47,225 nucleotides of DNA, taken from NCBI GenBank assembly GCA_019359415.1, contig JAHHHH010000060.1, positions 1 through 47,225 of the forward strand, given 5' to 3'. The notes below the pieces were generated by a model. That model was given only the letters and a program-made list of their open reading frames with translations. It was not told the origin of the DNA and ran no database searches. Origin of the DNA: Iphinoe sp. HA4291-MV1. Its GTDB lineage: Bacteria > Cyanobacteriota > Cyanobacteriia > Cyanobacteriales > Nostocaceae. This document shows, piece by piece, positions 27,666 to 36,874 of this stretch (its first letter is position 1; every line of letters begins with the position of its first letter). The translations under genes and the position numbers were made by a program.

Positions 27666-27701
27666 CAGGTGTTTCTGGAGGACTCTCCCGTTGGGTTAGT
27701 T

Positions 27702-29108
27702 ATGCTACTAACCACTCATCTTAATCCTCATGGGGGCATCAGTATTACACGAGCTTTGGCAGTGAGTGGTTTTCCTAGCTTAAGTTGGACAGATATGGGG
27801 CTGCGATTGTTAACAGTGCTGCTACTGATTGCTATCAATGCCTTTTTTGTAACAGCAGAATTTTCTGTGGTGACAGTGCGGCGATCGCGTATCCATCAAC
27901 TGGTGGAGGCTGGTGACATTCAGGCGATCGCTGTTGAAGTTCTGCAACATAGTATTGACCGATTGCTATCGACAACTCAATTAGGTATTACTCTCTCTAG
28001 TTTGGCACTAGGGTGGATTGGAGAAAGTACGATAGTTGTGCTGGTGAAAGCATGGCTACTGTCTTCGCCTTTACCAAAAGGAATGAGTACAGTCATAGCT
28101 CATTCTCTATCAATTCCGATCGCCTTTTTTTTCATAGCTTATTTGCAAATAGTTTTGGGAGAACTTTGTCCTAAATCAGTAGCTATGCTGTATTCAGAAC
28201 AGCTGGCAAAATTTTTGGGACCGTCGGTTAGAGCAACTGTCAGATTTTTCAACCCTTTTATCTGGATTCTTAACCAATCAACGCGCTGGCTATTGCGACT
28301 TTTTGGTATTGAATACACGGGTCAAAGTTGGAGACCACCTGTTACATCTGAAGAATTACAACTCATTATTTCCACAGAACGCGAATCCACTGGATTGCAG
28401 GCGGAAGAACGACAACTCCTCAAAAACGTCTTTGAGTTTGGGGACGAGACAGTACAAGCAGTCATGGTTCCCCGTACTAGCGTTGTCGCTTTGTCAAAGG
28501 TCGCCACCTTCGGGACTTTTCTTCAAGAAATGGTAGCTACAGGTCATTCTTGCTACCCTATTATCGGAGAATCTTTAGATGACATTCGCGGTATCGTTTA
28601 CTTCAAAGACTTGGTAAAACCCTTAGCGCTAGGAAAGCTAACTTCAGAAACACAAATTCAATCGTGGATACGCACTGCAAGGTTTGTACCAGAACATACT
28701 CCATTAAACGAACTCTTGCCAATCATGCAGCAAGAGGAACCAACTATGGTGATGGTGGTAGATGAATTTGGCGGTACTGTGGGACTGGTTACCATCCAAG
28801 ACGTCATTGCTCAAATCATCGGTGACCCAGGTGAACCAGACATCACTAACGATTTACTCATCAAGGTTTTAGATGAGCAGACTTTTCTAGTGCAGGCTCA
28901 AATTAACCTGGAAGACCTTAATGAGGTTTTGCATCTCGATTTGCCTTTGAAAAAAGGATACCAAACTTTGGGGGGCTTTTTACTTTACCAGTTGCAGAAA
29001 GTTCCCACCCTTGGAGAAACCTTCCGCTACGAAAATCTAGAATTTACTGTCGTGTCAGTCAGTGGACCGCGCCTGCATCAGATTCAAATGCGATGGTTGG
29101 AGGAGTAG
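27702..29108 (+). CDS. CNNM/CorC (HlyC) family membrane protein with CBS pair
   Basis: 468 aa from the ATG at 27702 (a GTG at 27669 would add 11 residues from repeat DNA). An N-terminal DUF21/CNNM membrane domain (about 30-200) has four hydrophobic segments and the conserved NAFFVTAEFSVVTVRRSRI and LGWIGEST. A CBS pair follows (VQAVMVPRTSVVALS near 255; TMVMVVDEFGGTVGLVTIQDVI near 350), then a CorC_HlyC domain (about 385-467). The family takes part in Mg2+ or Co2+ efflux and is often labelled 'hemolysin'. The substrate is unproven. It converges on queC, 24 bp away. Confidence 0.93.
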   Translation: MLLTTHLNPHGGISITRALAVSGFPSLSWTDMGLRLLTVLLLIAINAFFVTAEFSVVTVRRSRIHQLVEAGDIQAIAVEVLQHSIDRLLSTTQLGITLSSLALGWIGESTIVVLVKAWLLSSPLPKGMSTVIAHSLSIPIAFFFIAYLQIVLGELCPKSVAMLYSEQLAKFLGPSVRATVRFFNPFIWILNQSTRWLLRLFGIEYTGQSWRPPVTSEELQLIISTERESTGLQAEERQLLKNVFEFGDETVQAVMVPRTSVVALSKVATFGTFLQEMVATGHSCYPIIGESLDDIRGIVYFKDLVKPLALGKLTSETQIQSWIRTARFVPEHTPLNELLPIMQQEEPTMVMVVDEFGGTVGLVTIQDVIAQIIGDPGEPDITNDLLIKVLDEQTFLVQAQINLEDLNEVLHLDLPLKKGYQTLGGFLLYQLQKVPTLGETFRYENLEFTVVSVSGPRLHQIQMRWLEE

Positions 29109-29132
29109 GGCAATGGGCACTGCTTTATCCCT

Positions 29133-29810
29133 TTACTTCGCATAAGCCAGTGGATCTGTCAATCCCAGTTCAGCAAAAGCAGCAAGACGCAAGCGGCAAG
29201 AATCACAGACACCGCAAGCAACATCACCTCCTACATAGCAGGACCATGTTAGTTCCCAAGGAACACCTAGTTTATTGCCAAGTTGGATAATTTCGGTTTT
29301 TTTTAAATGAATTAAGGGTGTATTGATAGAAATTGTTTGCCCTTCACGTCCTTGCTTTGTTCCTAAACGAAACACTTCCTGCATTGCTTGGATGTAGTCA
29401 GGACGACAATCAGGATATCCAGAGTAATCTAAGGCGTTAACACCTATGTAAACAAGTTGGGCAGATATGGTTTCAGCATATGCAAGGGCAAAGCTTAAAA
29501 AGATGGTATTGCGAGCAGGAACATATGTGACAGGTATACTTTGAGACATTTCCTCCAGGTCGCGCTTTTGAGGTAATTCAATAGCATTATCTGTAAGAGC
29601 CGAACCACCCCACTGCCTTAAATCAAACTTTACCACTTGATGGTCTACCACACCAGCTTTCTGGGCAATTGCCAAAGCTGAATGTAACTCTCGTCGATGT
29701 CGCTGTTGGTAATCAAAGGAAATGGTATGGCACTTATAACCATCGGCTAGCGCTTGGTATAGAACTGTAGAAGAATCTAAACCACCAGACAGTAAAATGA
29801 CAGCTTTCAT
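29133..29810 (-). CDS. queC: 7-cyano-7-deazaguanine synthase
   Basis: 225 aa. PP-loop SGGLDSSTVLY at residues 8-18 binds ATP. The zinc site is C191, C199, C202, C205 (CYVGGDVACGVCDSC). YVPARNTIFLSFALAYAE and GVNALDYSGYPDCRPDY are family signatures. QueC turns 7-carboxy-7-deazaguanine and ammonia into preQ0, on the way to queuosine in tRNA (or to 7-deazaguanine DNA marks). No queD/queE neighbour. I checked the leader for a preQ1 riboswitch and saw none. Confidence 0.97.
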   Translation of the reverse strand: MKAVILLSGGLDSSTVLYQALADGYKCHTISFDYQQRHRRELHSALAIAQKAGVVDHQVVKFDLRQWGGSALTDNAIELPQKRDLEEMSQSIPVTYVPARNTIFLSFALAYAETISAQLVYIGVNALDYSGYPDCRPDYIQAMQEVFRLGTKQGREGQTISINTPLIHLKKTEIIQLGNKLGVPWELTWSCYVGGDVACGVCDSCRLRLAAFAELGLTDPLAYAK

Positions 29811-30130
29811 ACGAAGTGGTTTTTATTTAAATTATTTTGTGAAACAAAGAAAACTTCACTAACGTCTTAGTTATTTTTAAAGCTGACAAAAAAACTATTA
29901 TACTTTTTGTAAAGTGCAAAAAAAAGCATCAGTTTAAACAGATCGCACCAAAAGCAACCTAGATGACGGGAACTCACAATAAACTTTGAAATTCTTCATA
30001 AATAGAACCTCTATGTTACCATCTGGATGGTTTTAGACGCATAGTCACTGGCAGTTGAGTATCAAAGCCAACGACTGTAGCGTCTCTAAATTTGGTGGTT
30101 GAGGAGAGAATAAGAGTGCAAAATAGAAGT
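29811..30130. other. Divergent intergenic region queC / oxidoreductase
   Basis: 320 bp of AT-rich DNA between divergent genes. On the minus strand a perfect -10 hexamer TATAAT occupies 29902-29897, 87 bp before queC, but no good -35 lies at 17 bp. The plus strand carries no motif I can name. A TTG at 30092 could extend the oxidoreductase. Confidence 0.4.
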
Positions 30131-31186
30131 ATGTCAGTGGGAGAACAAAATGGTCAAGTACAGCGCAATCATCCACGACCGATCCGCATAGGCGTGATCG
30201 GAGTGGGTAATATGGGACAACATCACGTTCGTGTACTGAGTTCGATGAAAGACATTGATCTGGTAGGTGTAGCAGATATTAATGTTGAACGAGGGTTAGA
30301 AACTGCCAGCAAATATAAGGTACGTTTTTTTGAAGACTATTGCGATTTACTGCCTCATGTAGAGGCAGTTTGTGTTGCAGTACCTACCCGTTTGCATTAT
30401 GCTGTTGGAATCAACTGTCTTTTGGCAGGGATTCACGTTCTCATTGAAAAGCCGATCGCAGCAAGTATATCTGAAGCAGAATCACTAGTAAATGCTGCCG
30501 CTGATTCTCAGTGTATCCTCCAAGTAGGTCATATAGAGCGTTTCAGTCCAGCATTTCAAGAATTAAGCAAGGTGTTAAAAACTGAAGAAGTGCTGGCGCT
30601 TGAGGCACATCGGATGAGTCCATTTTCAAGTCGGGCAAACGATGTCTCAGTTGTCTTAGATTTGATGATTCACGACATAGATCTCCTTCTGGAATTAGCC
30701 GCAGCACCTGTGGTGAAGTTAACGGCTAGTGGAAATCGCACATTAGACTCTGGTTATTTAGATTACGTGACTGCTACGTTGGGATTTGCCAATGGTATTG
30801 TCGCTACTCTAACTGCCAGCAAAGTGACTCACTGCAAAATCCGCCGCATTGTAGCCCATTGTAAAAACTCATTTACCGAGGCAGATTTTCTCAAAAATGA
30901 AATTTTGATTCACCGGCACACCAACGACTACCGACAAGCACTGTACAGGCAGGATGGAGTGATTGAAAGAGTTTATACAAGTAATACTGACAAGCTAGGT
31001 GCAGAGTTAGAACATTTTGTTAATTGCGTGCGCGGTGGTAATCAACCTTCAGTTGGTGGTGAACAAGCGCTCAAAGCCTTAAGATGGGCAAGTCTAATCG
31101 AGCAGATGGCTCTCGAAGACCGTGTTTGGAACCCATTGGATTGGCAATCGGAACCAAGAGTGCAATCGTTGACACCTACTGTTTGA
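30131..31186 (+). CDS. Gfo/Idh/MocA-family oxidoreductase
   Basis: The ATG at 30131 gives 351 aa; a TTG at 30092 is possible. The Rossmann fold begins IRIGVIGVGNMGQHHVRVL. EKPIA is the conserved Lys-Pro motif near residue 108. VGHIERFSPAF and DLMIHDIDLLLEL hold the typical substrate-side histidines. Family members oxidise or reduce sugars, inositols or UDP-sugars with NAD(P). No sugar-pathway genes adjoin, so the substrate is open; UDP-N-acetylhexosamine 3-dehydrogenase-like and biliverdin reductase-like members are the nearest ideas. The gene downstream (DedA) is 217 bp away. Confidence 0.9.
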   Translation: MSVGEQNGQVQRNHPRPIRIGVIGVGNMGQHHVRVLSSMKDIDLVGVADINVERGLETASKYKVRFFEDYCDLLPHVEAVCVAVPTRLHYAVGINCLLAGIHVLIEKPIAASISEAESLVNAAADSQCILQVGHIERFSPAFQELSKVLKTEEVLALEAHRMSPFSSRANDVSVVLDLMIHDIDLLLELAAAPVVKLTASGNRTLDSGYLDYVTATLGFANGIVATLTASKVTHCKIRRIVAHCKNSFTEADFLKNEILIHRHTNDYRQALYRQDGVIERVYTSNTDKLGAELEHFVNCVRGGNQPSVGGEQALKALRWASLIEQMALEDRVWNPLDWQSEPRVQSLTPTV

Positions 31187-31403
31187 GGGAACATATAGAT
31201 AGATTACAGGGAACAGAAAAGGAACAGGAGATAGGTTGTCAGCTAGAAAAGAAAACCTCTTTGTGAAAGATAACTTGTAACCTCTCACTTGTAACCCATG
31301 CTCTGTTCCCTGTTTGCTTCAGGAAGTGTATTCTTAAAAAAATTAGTGAGAATGAGTGTAACTTAACAACGAAACTTCTGCAATAACTTCAGGAATTGAC
31401 TTA

Positions 31404-32018
31404 ATGCTCGAATGGATAACCAATACCATTAACAACATGGGTTATTGGGGAATCGCTCTGCTGATGTTTGTAGAAAACTTATTTCCCCCCATCCCTTCAG
31501 AACTCATTATGCCATTGGCAGGATTTACAGCAAGGGCAACACCAGAAAAGCTTAATGTCATGGGCGTATTTTTCGCAGGACTACTTGGTTCTGTCCTGGG
31601 TGCTATCGTCTGGTACTATCCTGGTAAATTCCTGGGAGAAAAGCGTTTGCAAGCTTGGGCTGTCAAATATGGTAAATGGTTAACAATATCAAGCAAAGAT
31701 ATCACTAAGGCAAAGCGCTGGTTCGACCAGCAAGGTAGCAAAGCAGTTTTTATTGGTCGTCTTGTACCGGGAATTCGCACCTTGATTTCTGTTCCCGCTG
31801 GCATAAGTAATATGCACCTGCTGCCATTTTTAATTTACTCAACTTTAGGTAGCGCTGTATGGGTTGGTTTGCTAACATATTCAGGATACGTGTTGGGTAG
31901 TCAGTATAAACTAGTGGACGAGTACTTGGCTCCTGTATCTAAAATTGTACTTGCGGTTCTGATCCTGGCATTTGTCATCTGGATGATGAAGCGTAAGCGA
32001 AAAAACAGGAGAAAGTAA
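31404..32018 (+). CDS. DedA-family membrane protein
   Basis: 204 aa with about five membrane segments. ENLFPPIPSELIMPLAG is the DedA motif with the Pro and Glu residues needed for function; FIGRLVPGIRTLISVPAG is the second signature with essential arginines. The C-terminus is basic (KRKRKNRRK). DedA proteins are linked to undecaprenyl phosphate or phospholipid translocation and proton-dependent membrane homeostasis. It resembles the alkaline-phosphatase-like (DedA) members. No partner gene. Confidence 0.94.
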   Translation: MLEWITNTINNMGYWGIALLMFVENLFPPIPSELIMPLAGFTARATPEKLNVMGVFFAGLLGSVLGAIVWYYPGKFLGEKRLQAWAVKYGKWLTISSKDITKAKRWFDQQGSKAVFIGRLVPGIRTLISVPAGISNMHLLPFLIYSTLGSAVWVGLLTYSGYVLGSQYKLVDEYLAPVSKIVLAVLILAFVIWMMKRKRKNRRK

Positions 32019-32234
32019 AAATTTTTATCTCTAACCAACGCAAAAAAATAAGCGTTTTTTGGGTAAAAACTAGTGTTATCAGCCTTCTAACTCTAGCTCC
32101 TGGTTTTACCATTTCATGGTAAGGAGTGAGATTTATGCGCTATTGCTCCTGCTCAATAACTCAGTAATTCTTTGCATATTTCTTGCTACAGTTGACGCAA
32201 CAAGAGTTTTCTGGTAAACCCATTTTTGTAAGAA

Positions 32235-32400
32235 GATGTCTGAAAAGTCGATGAAACGTATAATTTGTCATTCTGAGCGTAGTCCTGAGCCGAAGCCGCG
32301 TTCGCGTTCGCATAGCGTGCGCTTTGCGCTCAGCGTCTCCGAGGCGGAGCGTTATTGCGCTATTGCTCTGAGCATGACATTTTTAACTTCAACAGACATC
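32235..32400. repeat. 166-bp inverted-repeat element between DedA and ParM-like genes
   Basis: Outer arms GATGTCTG (32235-32242) and CAGACATC (32393-32400) are perfect. Inner arms TGTCATTCTGAGC (32266-32278) and GCTCTGAGCATGACA (32365-32379) match with one mismatch and a two-base insertion. The centre is GC-rich and full of CGCGTTCGCGTTCGC-type palindromes. A MITE-like intergenic repeat. Before it, at 32115-32150, are a TTACCAT / ATGGTAA hairpin, AAGGAGTGAG and a 10-codon ORF. Confidence 0.6.
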
Positions 32401-32453
32401 CTCTGAGATAGGCACGATAACTTGTTACAGCGAAGTAAGTACTAGGAGCTTGC

Positions 32454-33602
32454 ATGACAGAACAACCTTCCGCCGCCACTCCCATGAATGCCGCTGCTAT
32501 TCCAATGAATAGAGTTTCGGCATCTACTCCGATAAATGCTGTTCCCCCTCAATCAGTTGGTAGCAGTTCGGGGAAAAAGATTCTCAGTGTTGACTTGGGT
32601 AGAACTTCTACAAAGACGTGCATTAGCCGCGAGTCTAATAATGTGGCGTTCGTCTCCGCCAACGTGAAGGAGATGTCAATGGAACAGGTACGTGGAGGTG
32701 TTTTTGAAGCCCGCGCTACTGATCCATTGATGGATCTATGGCTGGAGTATCAAGGCAGTGGATACGCTATTGGTCAATTGGCAGCAGATTTTGGAGCTAA
32801 CCTAGGAGTAGGTAAATCTAAGGTCGAAGATGCACTGGTTAAGGTCTTGGCTTGCGCTGGCTACTTTAAACTTAAGGATGATATCTCCGTAGTGCTGGGT
32901 CTGCCTTACCTTTCCCAAGAGCAATTTGAGAAGGAAAAGGCACAAATCATCAGCCAACTGAATGGTCCTCATGTGATGAACTTTCGTGGAGAACCCGTAT
33001 CGTTAAATATCAGCAAGGTTTGGGTCATGCCAGAAGGCTATGGCAGCTTATTATGGTGTGAGGCTCAACCAAAGAAAGGCGCAGCAATGCCCGACTTTAC
33101 CAAAGTATCTGTGGCAATTGTTGATATTGGACATCAAACTACAGATTGTTTGATGATTGATAATTTCCGCTTTGCCCGAGGTGCATCAAAGAGTGAGGAC
33201 TTCGGTATGAGCAAGTTTTATGAACTAGTCGCTGCCGAAATTGAGGGAGCAGATAGCCAATCTCTATCTTTAATTACCGCAGTCAACCGAGCCAAGGGCG
33301 ATCGCTTCTACCGTCCTAGAGGTGCAAGCAAGCCCACCAATTTGGATGATTTTCTCCCCAATCTTATAGAAATGTTTTCTCGCGAAATCTGTAACCGCGT
33401 GCTAGCATGGCTACCAGAACGCGTTACCGATGTCATTCTTACCGGAGGAGGTGGAGAATTTTTCTGGGAAGATGTTCAACGCTTGCTCAAAGAAGCAAAA
33501 ATTAATGCCCATTTAGCTTCACCATCTCGGCAAGCAAATGTTTTGGGGCAGTATATTTACGGAGAGGCACAGTTATCCTCCGCTCGCTCTGCTAGGGCTT
33601 AA
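32454..33602 (+). CDS. ParM/StbA-like actin-family ATPase
   Basis: 382 aa. A 40-residue Pro/Asn/Ala-rich tail precedes the actin fold. Phosphate-1 loop ILSVDLGRTSTKTC at 43-56, phosphate-2 loop VAIVDIGHQTTDCLMI at about 219-234, and the adenosine loop VTDVILTGGGGEFF at about 324-337 are all present; SVVLGLPYL is also ParM-like. It should bind ATP and may form filaments. ParM proteins push plasmids apart together with ParR. A chromosomal copy beside housekeeping genes suggests another cargo or a captured plasmid system. The next gene starts 5 bp later and encodes a likely partner. Confidence 0.85.
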   Translation: MTEQPSAATPMNAAAIPMNRVSASTPINAVPPQSVGSSSGKKILSVDLGRTSTKTCISRESNNVAFVSANVKEMSMEQVRGGVFEARATDPLMDLWLEYQGSGYAIGQLAADFGANLGVGKSKVEDALVKVLACAGYFKLKDDISVVLGLPYLSQEQFEKEKAQIISQLNGPHVMNFRGEPVSLNISKVWVMPEGYGSLLWCEAQPKKGAAMPDFTKVSVAIVDIGHQTTDCLMIDNFRFARGASKSEDFGMSKFYELVAAEIEGADSQSLSLITAVNRAKGDRFYRPRGASKPTNLDDFLPNLIEMFSREICNRVLAWLPERVTDVILTGGGGEFFWEDVQRLLKEAKINAHLASPSRQANVLGQYIYGEAQLSSARSARA

Positions 33603-33607
33603 GACTG

Positions 33608-34120
33608 ATGTTCCAATGGTCAAAAAAAGTAGTGAAATCCGTTACGTTTGAGCCAGGGGTAGCTGACGAAAGCTTGTTAGGTCTTGTCGAAAGTCATTTG
33701 GAGAAAGATCCCCAAAAGACTTTCAGCGACCTCTGTAAAGAAGCCCTATGGCAATCTTTGTGCGTACCGGAATCTGTACGACCAGCCCCGAAATCAGCAG
33801 CAGCAACAGCAACACTAGGGGTGGAACAACAAATCGCTGCACTGCGAAGTCAGATAGCTGACCTTGAGGAACGTTTTTTTGCCAAGGAATCTAATCGGTT
33901 GGAGATGATAGAACACCATCTGATGCAACTGAGCCAACAAGTCACTCAGATAGCTATCACGATCAATCATGTATCAACCAGTTCCCCTCTAACCTCACAA
34001 CAAGCTTCAGCGATAGAAGTTATCAATGGTACTTCTACTCCTACTCATGCTGCTGCTATTTATCCTCAAGAGGTTGATCCAGTTATCAGCCGTATTAGCC
34101 AATTTATGGACGATTTCTAG
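33608..34120 (+). CDS. ParR-like ribbon-helix-helix / coiled-coil partner of the actin-like protein
   Basis: 170 aa, starting 5 bp after the actin-like gene, so surely one operon. Residues ~10-50 read as a beta-strand (KSVTFEPG) followed by two helices (LLGLVESHLEKDPQ and FSDLCKEALWQSL), the order of a ribbon-helix-helix DNA-binding domain. Residues ~72-118 are a coiled coil (VEQQIAALRSQIADLEERFF ...). A Ser/Thr-rich linker leads to a short acidic C-terminal helix (ISRISQFMDDF) that could dock on the filament. This is the layout expected of a ParR adaptor, but the assignment is structural inference only. Confidence 0.6.
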   Translation: MFQWSKKVVKSVTFEPGVADESLLGLVESHLEKDPQKTFSDLCKEALWQSLCVPESVRPAPKSAAATATLGVEQQIAALRSQIADLEERFFAKESNRLEMIEHHLMQLSQQVTQIAITINHVSTSSPLTSQQASAIEVINGTSTPTHAAAIYPQEVDPVISRISQFMDDF

Positions 34121-34159
34121 AGACATTTGCGAGTGTGAAAGTGTTTCGCTGTTGTTGAA

Positions 34160-34189
34160 CCTCCTTAATGAGAATTTCTCTTAAGGGGG
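34160..34189 (+). terminator. Hairpin after the ParMR-like pair
   Basis: CCTCCTTAA (34160-34168) pairs with TTAAGGGGG (34181-34189) with one G-T wobble, and GAGA / TCTC extends the stem inward. It lies 40 bp after the stop. The tail CTTAACATTGTTTG is only weakly T-rich, so it is a probable rather than certain terminator. Confidence 0.55.
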
Positions 34190-34259
34190 CTTAACATTGT
34201 TTGAATTAGATGAAACTGAGAATTGTAGCAACGGGCATGCCGTACCCATACAAATAATC

Positions 34260-34364
34260 TATAGCAATCCTATTTGATTTGTAAAAATTGCGAAACTCTA
34301 GAAACCCGGTATCTTTGAGATACCGGGTTTCTCGCCTTTTACGAATGATGCGCGGATTGCTATA
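34260..34364. mobile_element. 105-bp miniature hairpin element, copy 2
   Basis: Ends TATAGCAATCC (34260-34270) / GGATTGCTATA (34354-34364) are perfect. The central stem is AGAAACCCGGTATCT (34300-34314) / AGATACCGGGTTTCT (34318-34332), loop TTG. It has the same length and plan as the element at 16646-16750, but with paired base changes in the stem. Confidence 0.8.
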
Positions 34365-34410
34365 TGTTGCACCTAATTGAGAACTGCTATAGTTTATCAA
34401 CACTTAACTT

Positions 34411-34839
34411 CTAACTTTTAAAAAAATACCCAGTTATGTTTTGAATATATTCCAGAACTTTTTGATAAGACTCTGGATTACTGACAGGATTGATAATGAT
34501 AGAAACAGTACTATCTGGTAACCAAAAAGTTATCCTGCCGTTATTTGGTTCATGACGAAAGGAACTAATGCTGTCGAAGTTAATTATATATTCGTTCCTC
34601 TCATAAAGAATTTTTACCCAATAGGATTTCTCGAATCCCAATTCTATAACGTGTTCTATATAATCTAGAATCTTTTGATAATCTTCTGGGTTATTTTGGG
34701 GATTTATGACTATCGGAATAGCGCAATTTGGTAACCAAAAAGTTATCCTGCCGTTCCGTTCATGGCAAAAAGCCGTAACACGTTCAAAATTAATTACATA
34801 TTCATTTCTTTCATAATAGATTTTTACCCAGTACGCCAC
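34411..34839 (-). CDS. Protein made of two tandem ~70-residue repeats
   Basis: 142 aa. Residues 1-70 and 71-142 are copies of one domain: YWVKIYYERNEYVINFERV / YWVKILYERNEYIINFDSI, then RITFWLPNCAIPIVINPQNNPEDYQKILDYI / RITFWLPDSTVSIIINPVSNPESYQKVLEYI (hyphenated here as two lines of one alignment; each is shorter than a full repeat). The predicted fold is mostly strands ending in one helix. The DNA repeats too (AACCAAAAAGTTATCCTGCC twice), so the duplication is fairly recent. Single-domain forms probably exist as short cyanobacterial proteins. Function unknown. Confidence 0.75.
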   Translation of the reverse strand: MAYWVKIYYERNEYVINFERVTAFCHERNGRITFWLPNCAIPIVINPQNNPEDYQKILDYIEHVIELGFEKSYWVKILYERNEYIINFDSISSFRHEPNNGRITFWLPDSTVSIIINPVSNPESYQKVLEYIQNITGYFFKS

Positions 34840-34964
34840 AAAATTCCCTCAATCTCCAAGTTTCACAGCAACAAAAGTCAGCGCTACACTCGTAAACGAT
34901 TTTAGATTGTGTCATTCATAGTTTGTCTTAGCCATTGGCAATGAAATCAATAACTATTGGCTCC

Positions 34965-36611
<1,647 letters not shown>

Positions 36612-36874
36612 TTATTTCGTGCAACTTCTAACAATACACCCCGTCCCCCCTTCAGGAGAATTCAAAATTCGCTCATTCAAAGTTCAAAAAAATAAATAAT
36701 TTTGAATTTATAATTTGACTTTTGAATTTAAACCCCACGCCGGAAGGCGGGAGTGCTTGACTCCCCTGTTTTGGGTGTGGTAAAAACCTGTTGGTAAAAG
36801 AATAGACAAGGGGACATTGCCCATTGCCCATTGCCCACACCCCCTCTTTTTGTAAATTATTCTTCTATTTTGAC

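Noticed and set aside
29811-29930. preQ1 riboswitch before queC
   Set aside because: The minus-strand leader lacks the preQ1 core pattern and its A-rich tail pairing.
36824-36874. Upstream TTG start for the amidase
   Set aside because: It lies in ATTGCCC repeat DNA and would place 17 polar residues before the signal peptide.
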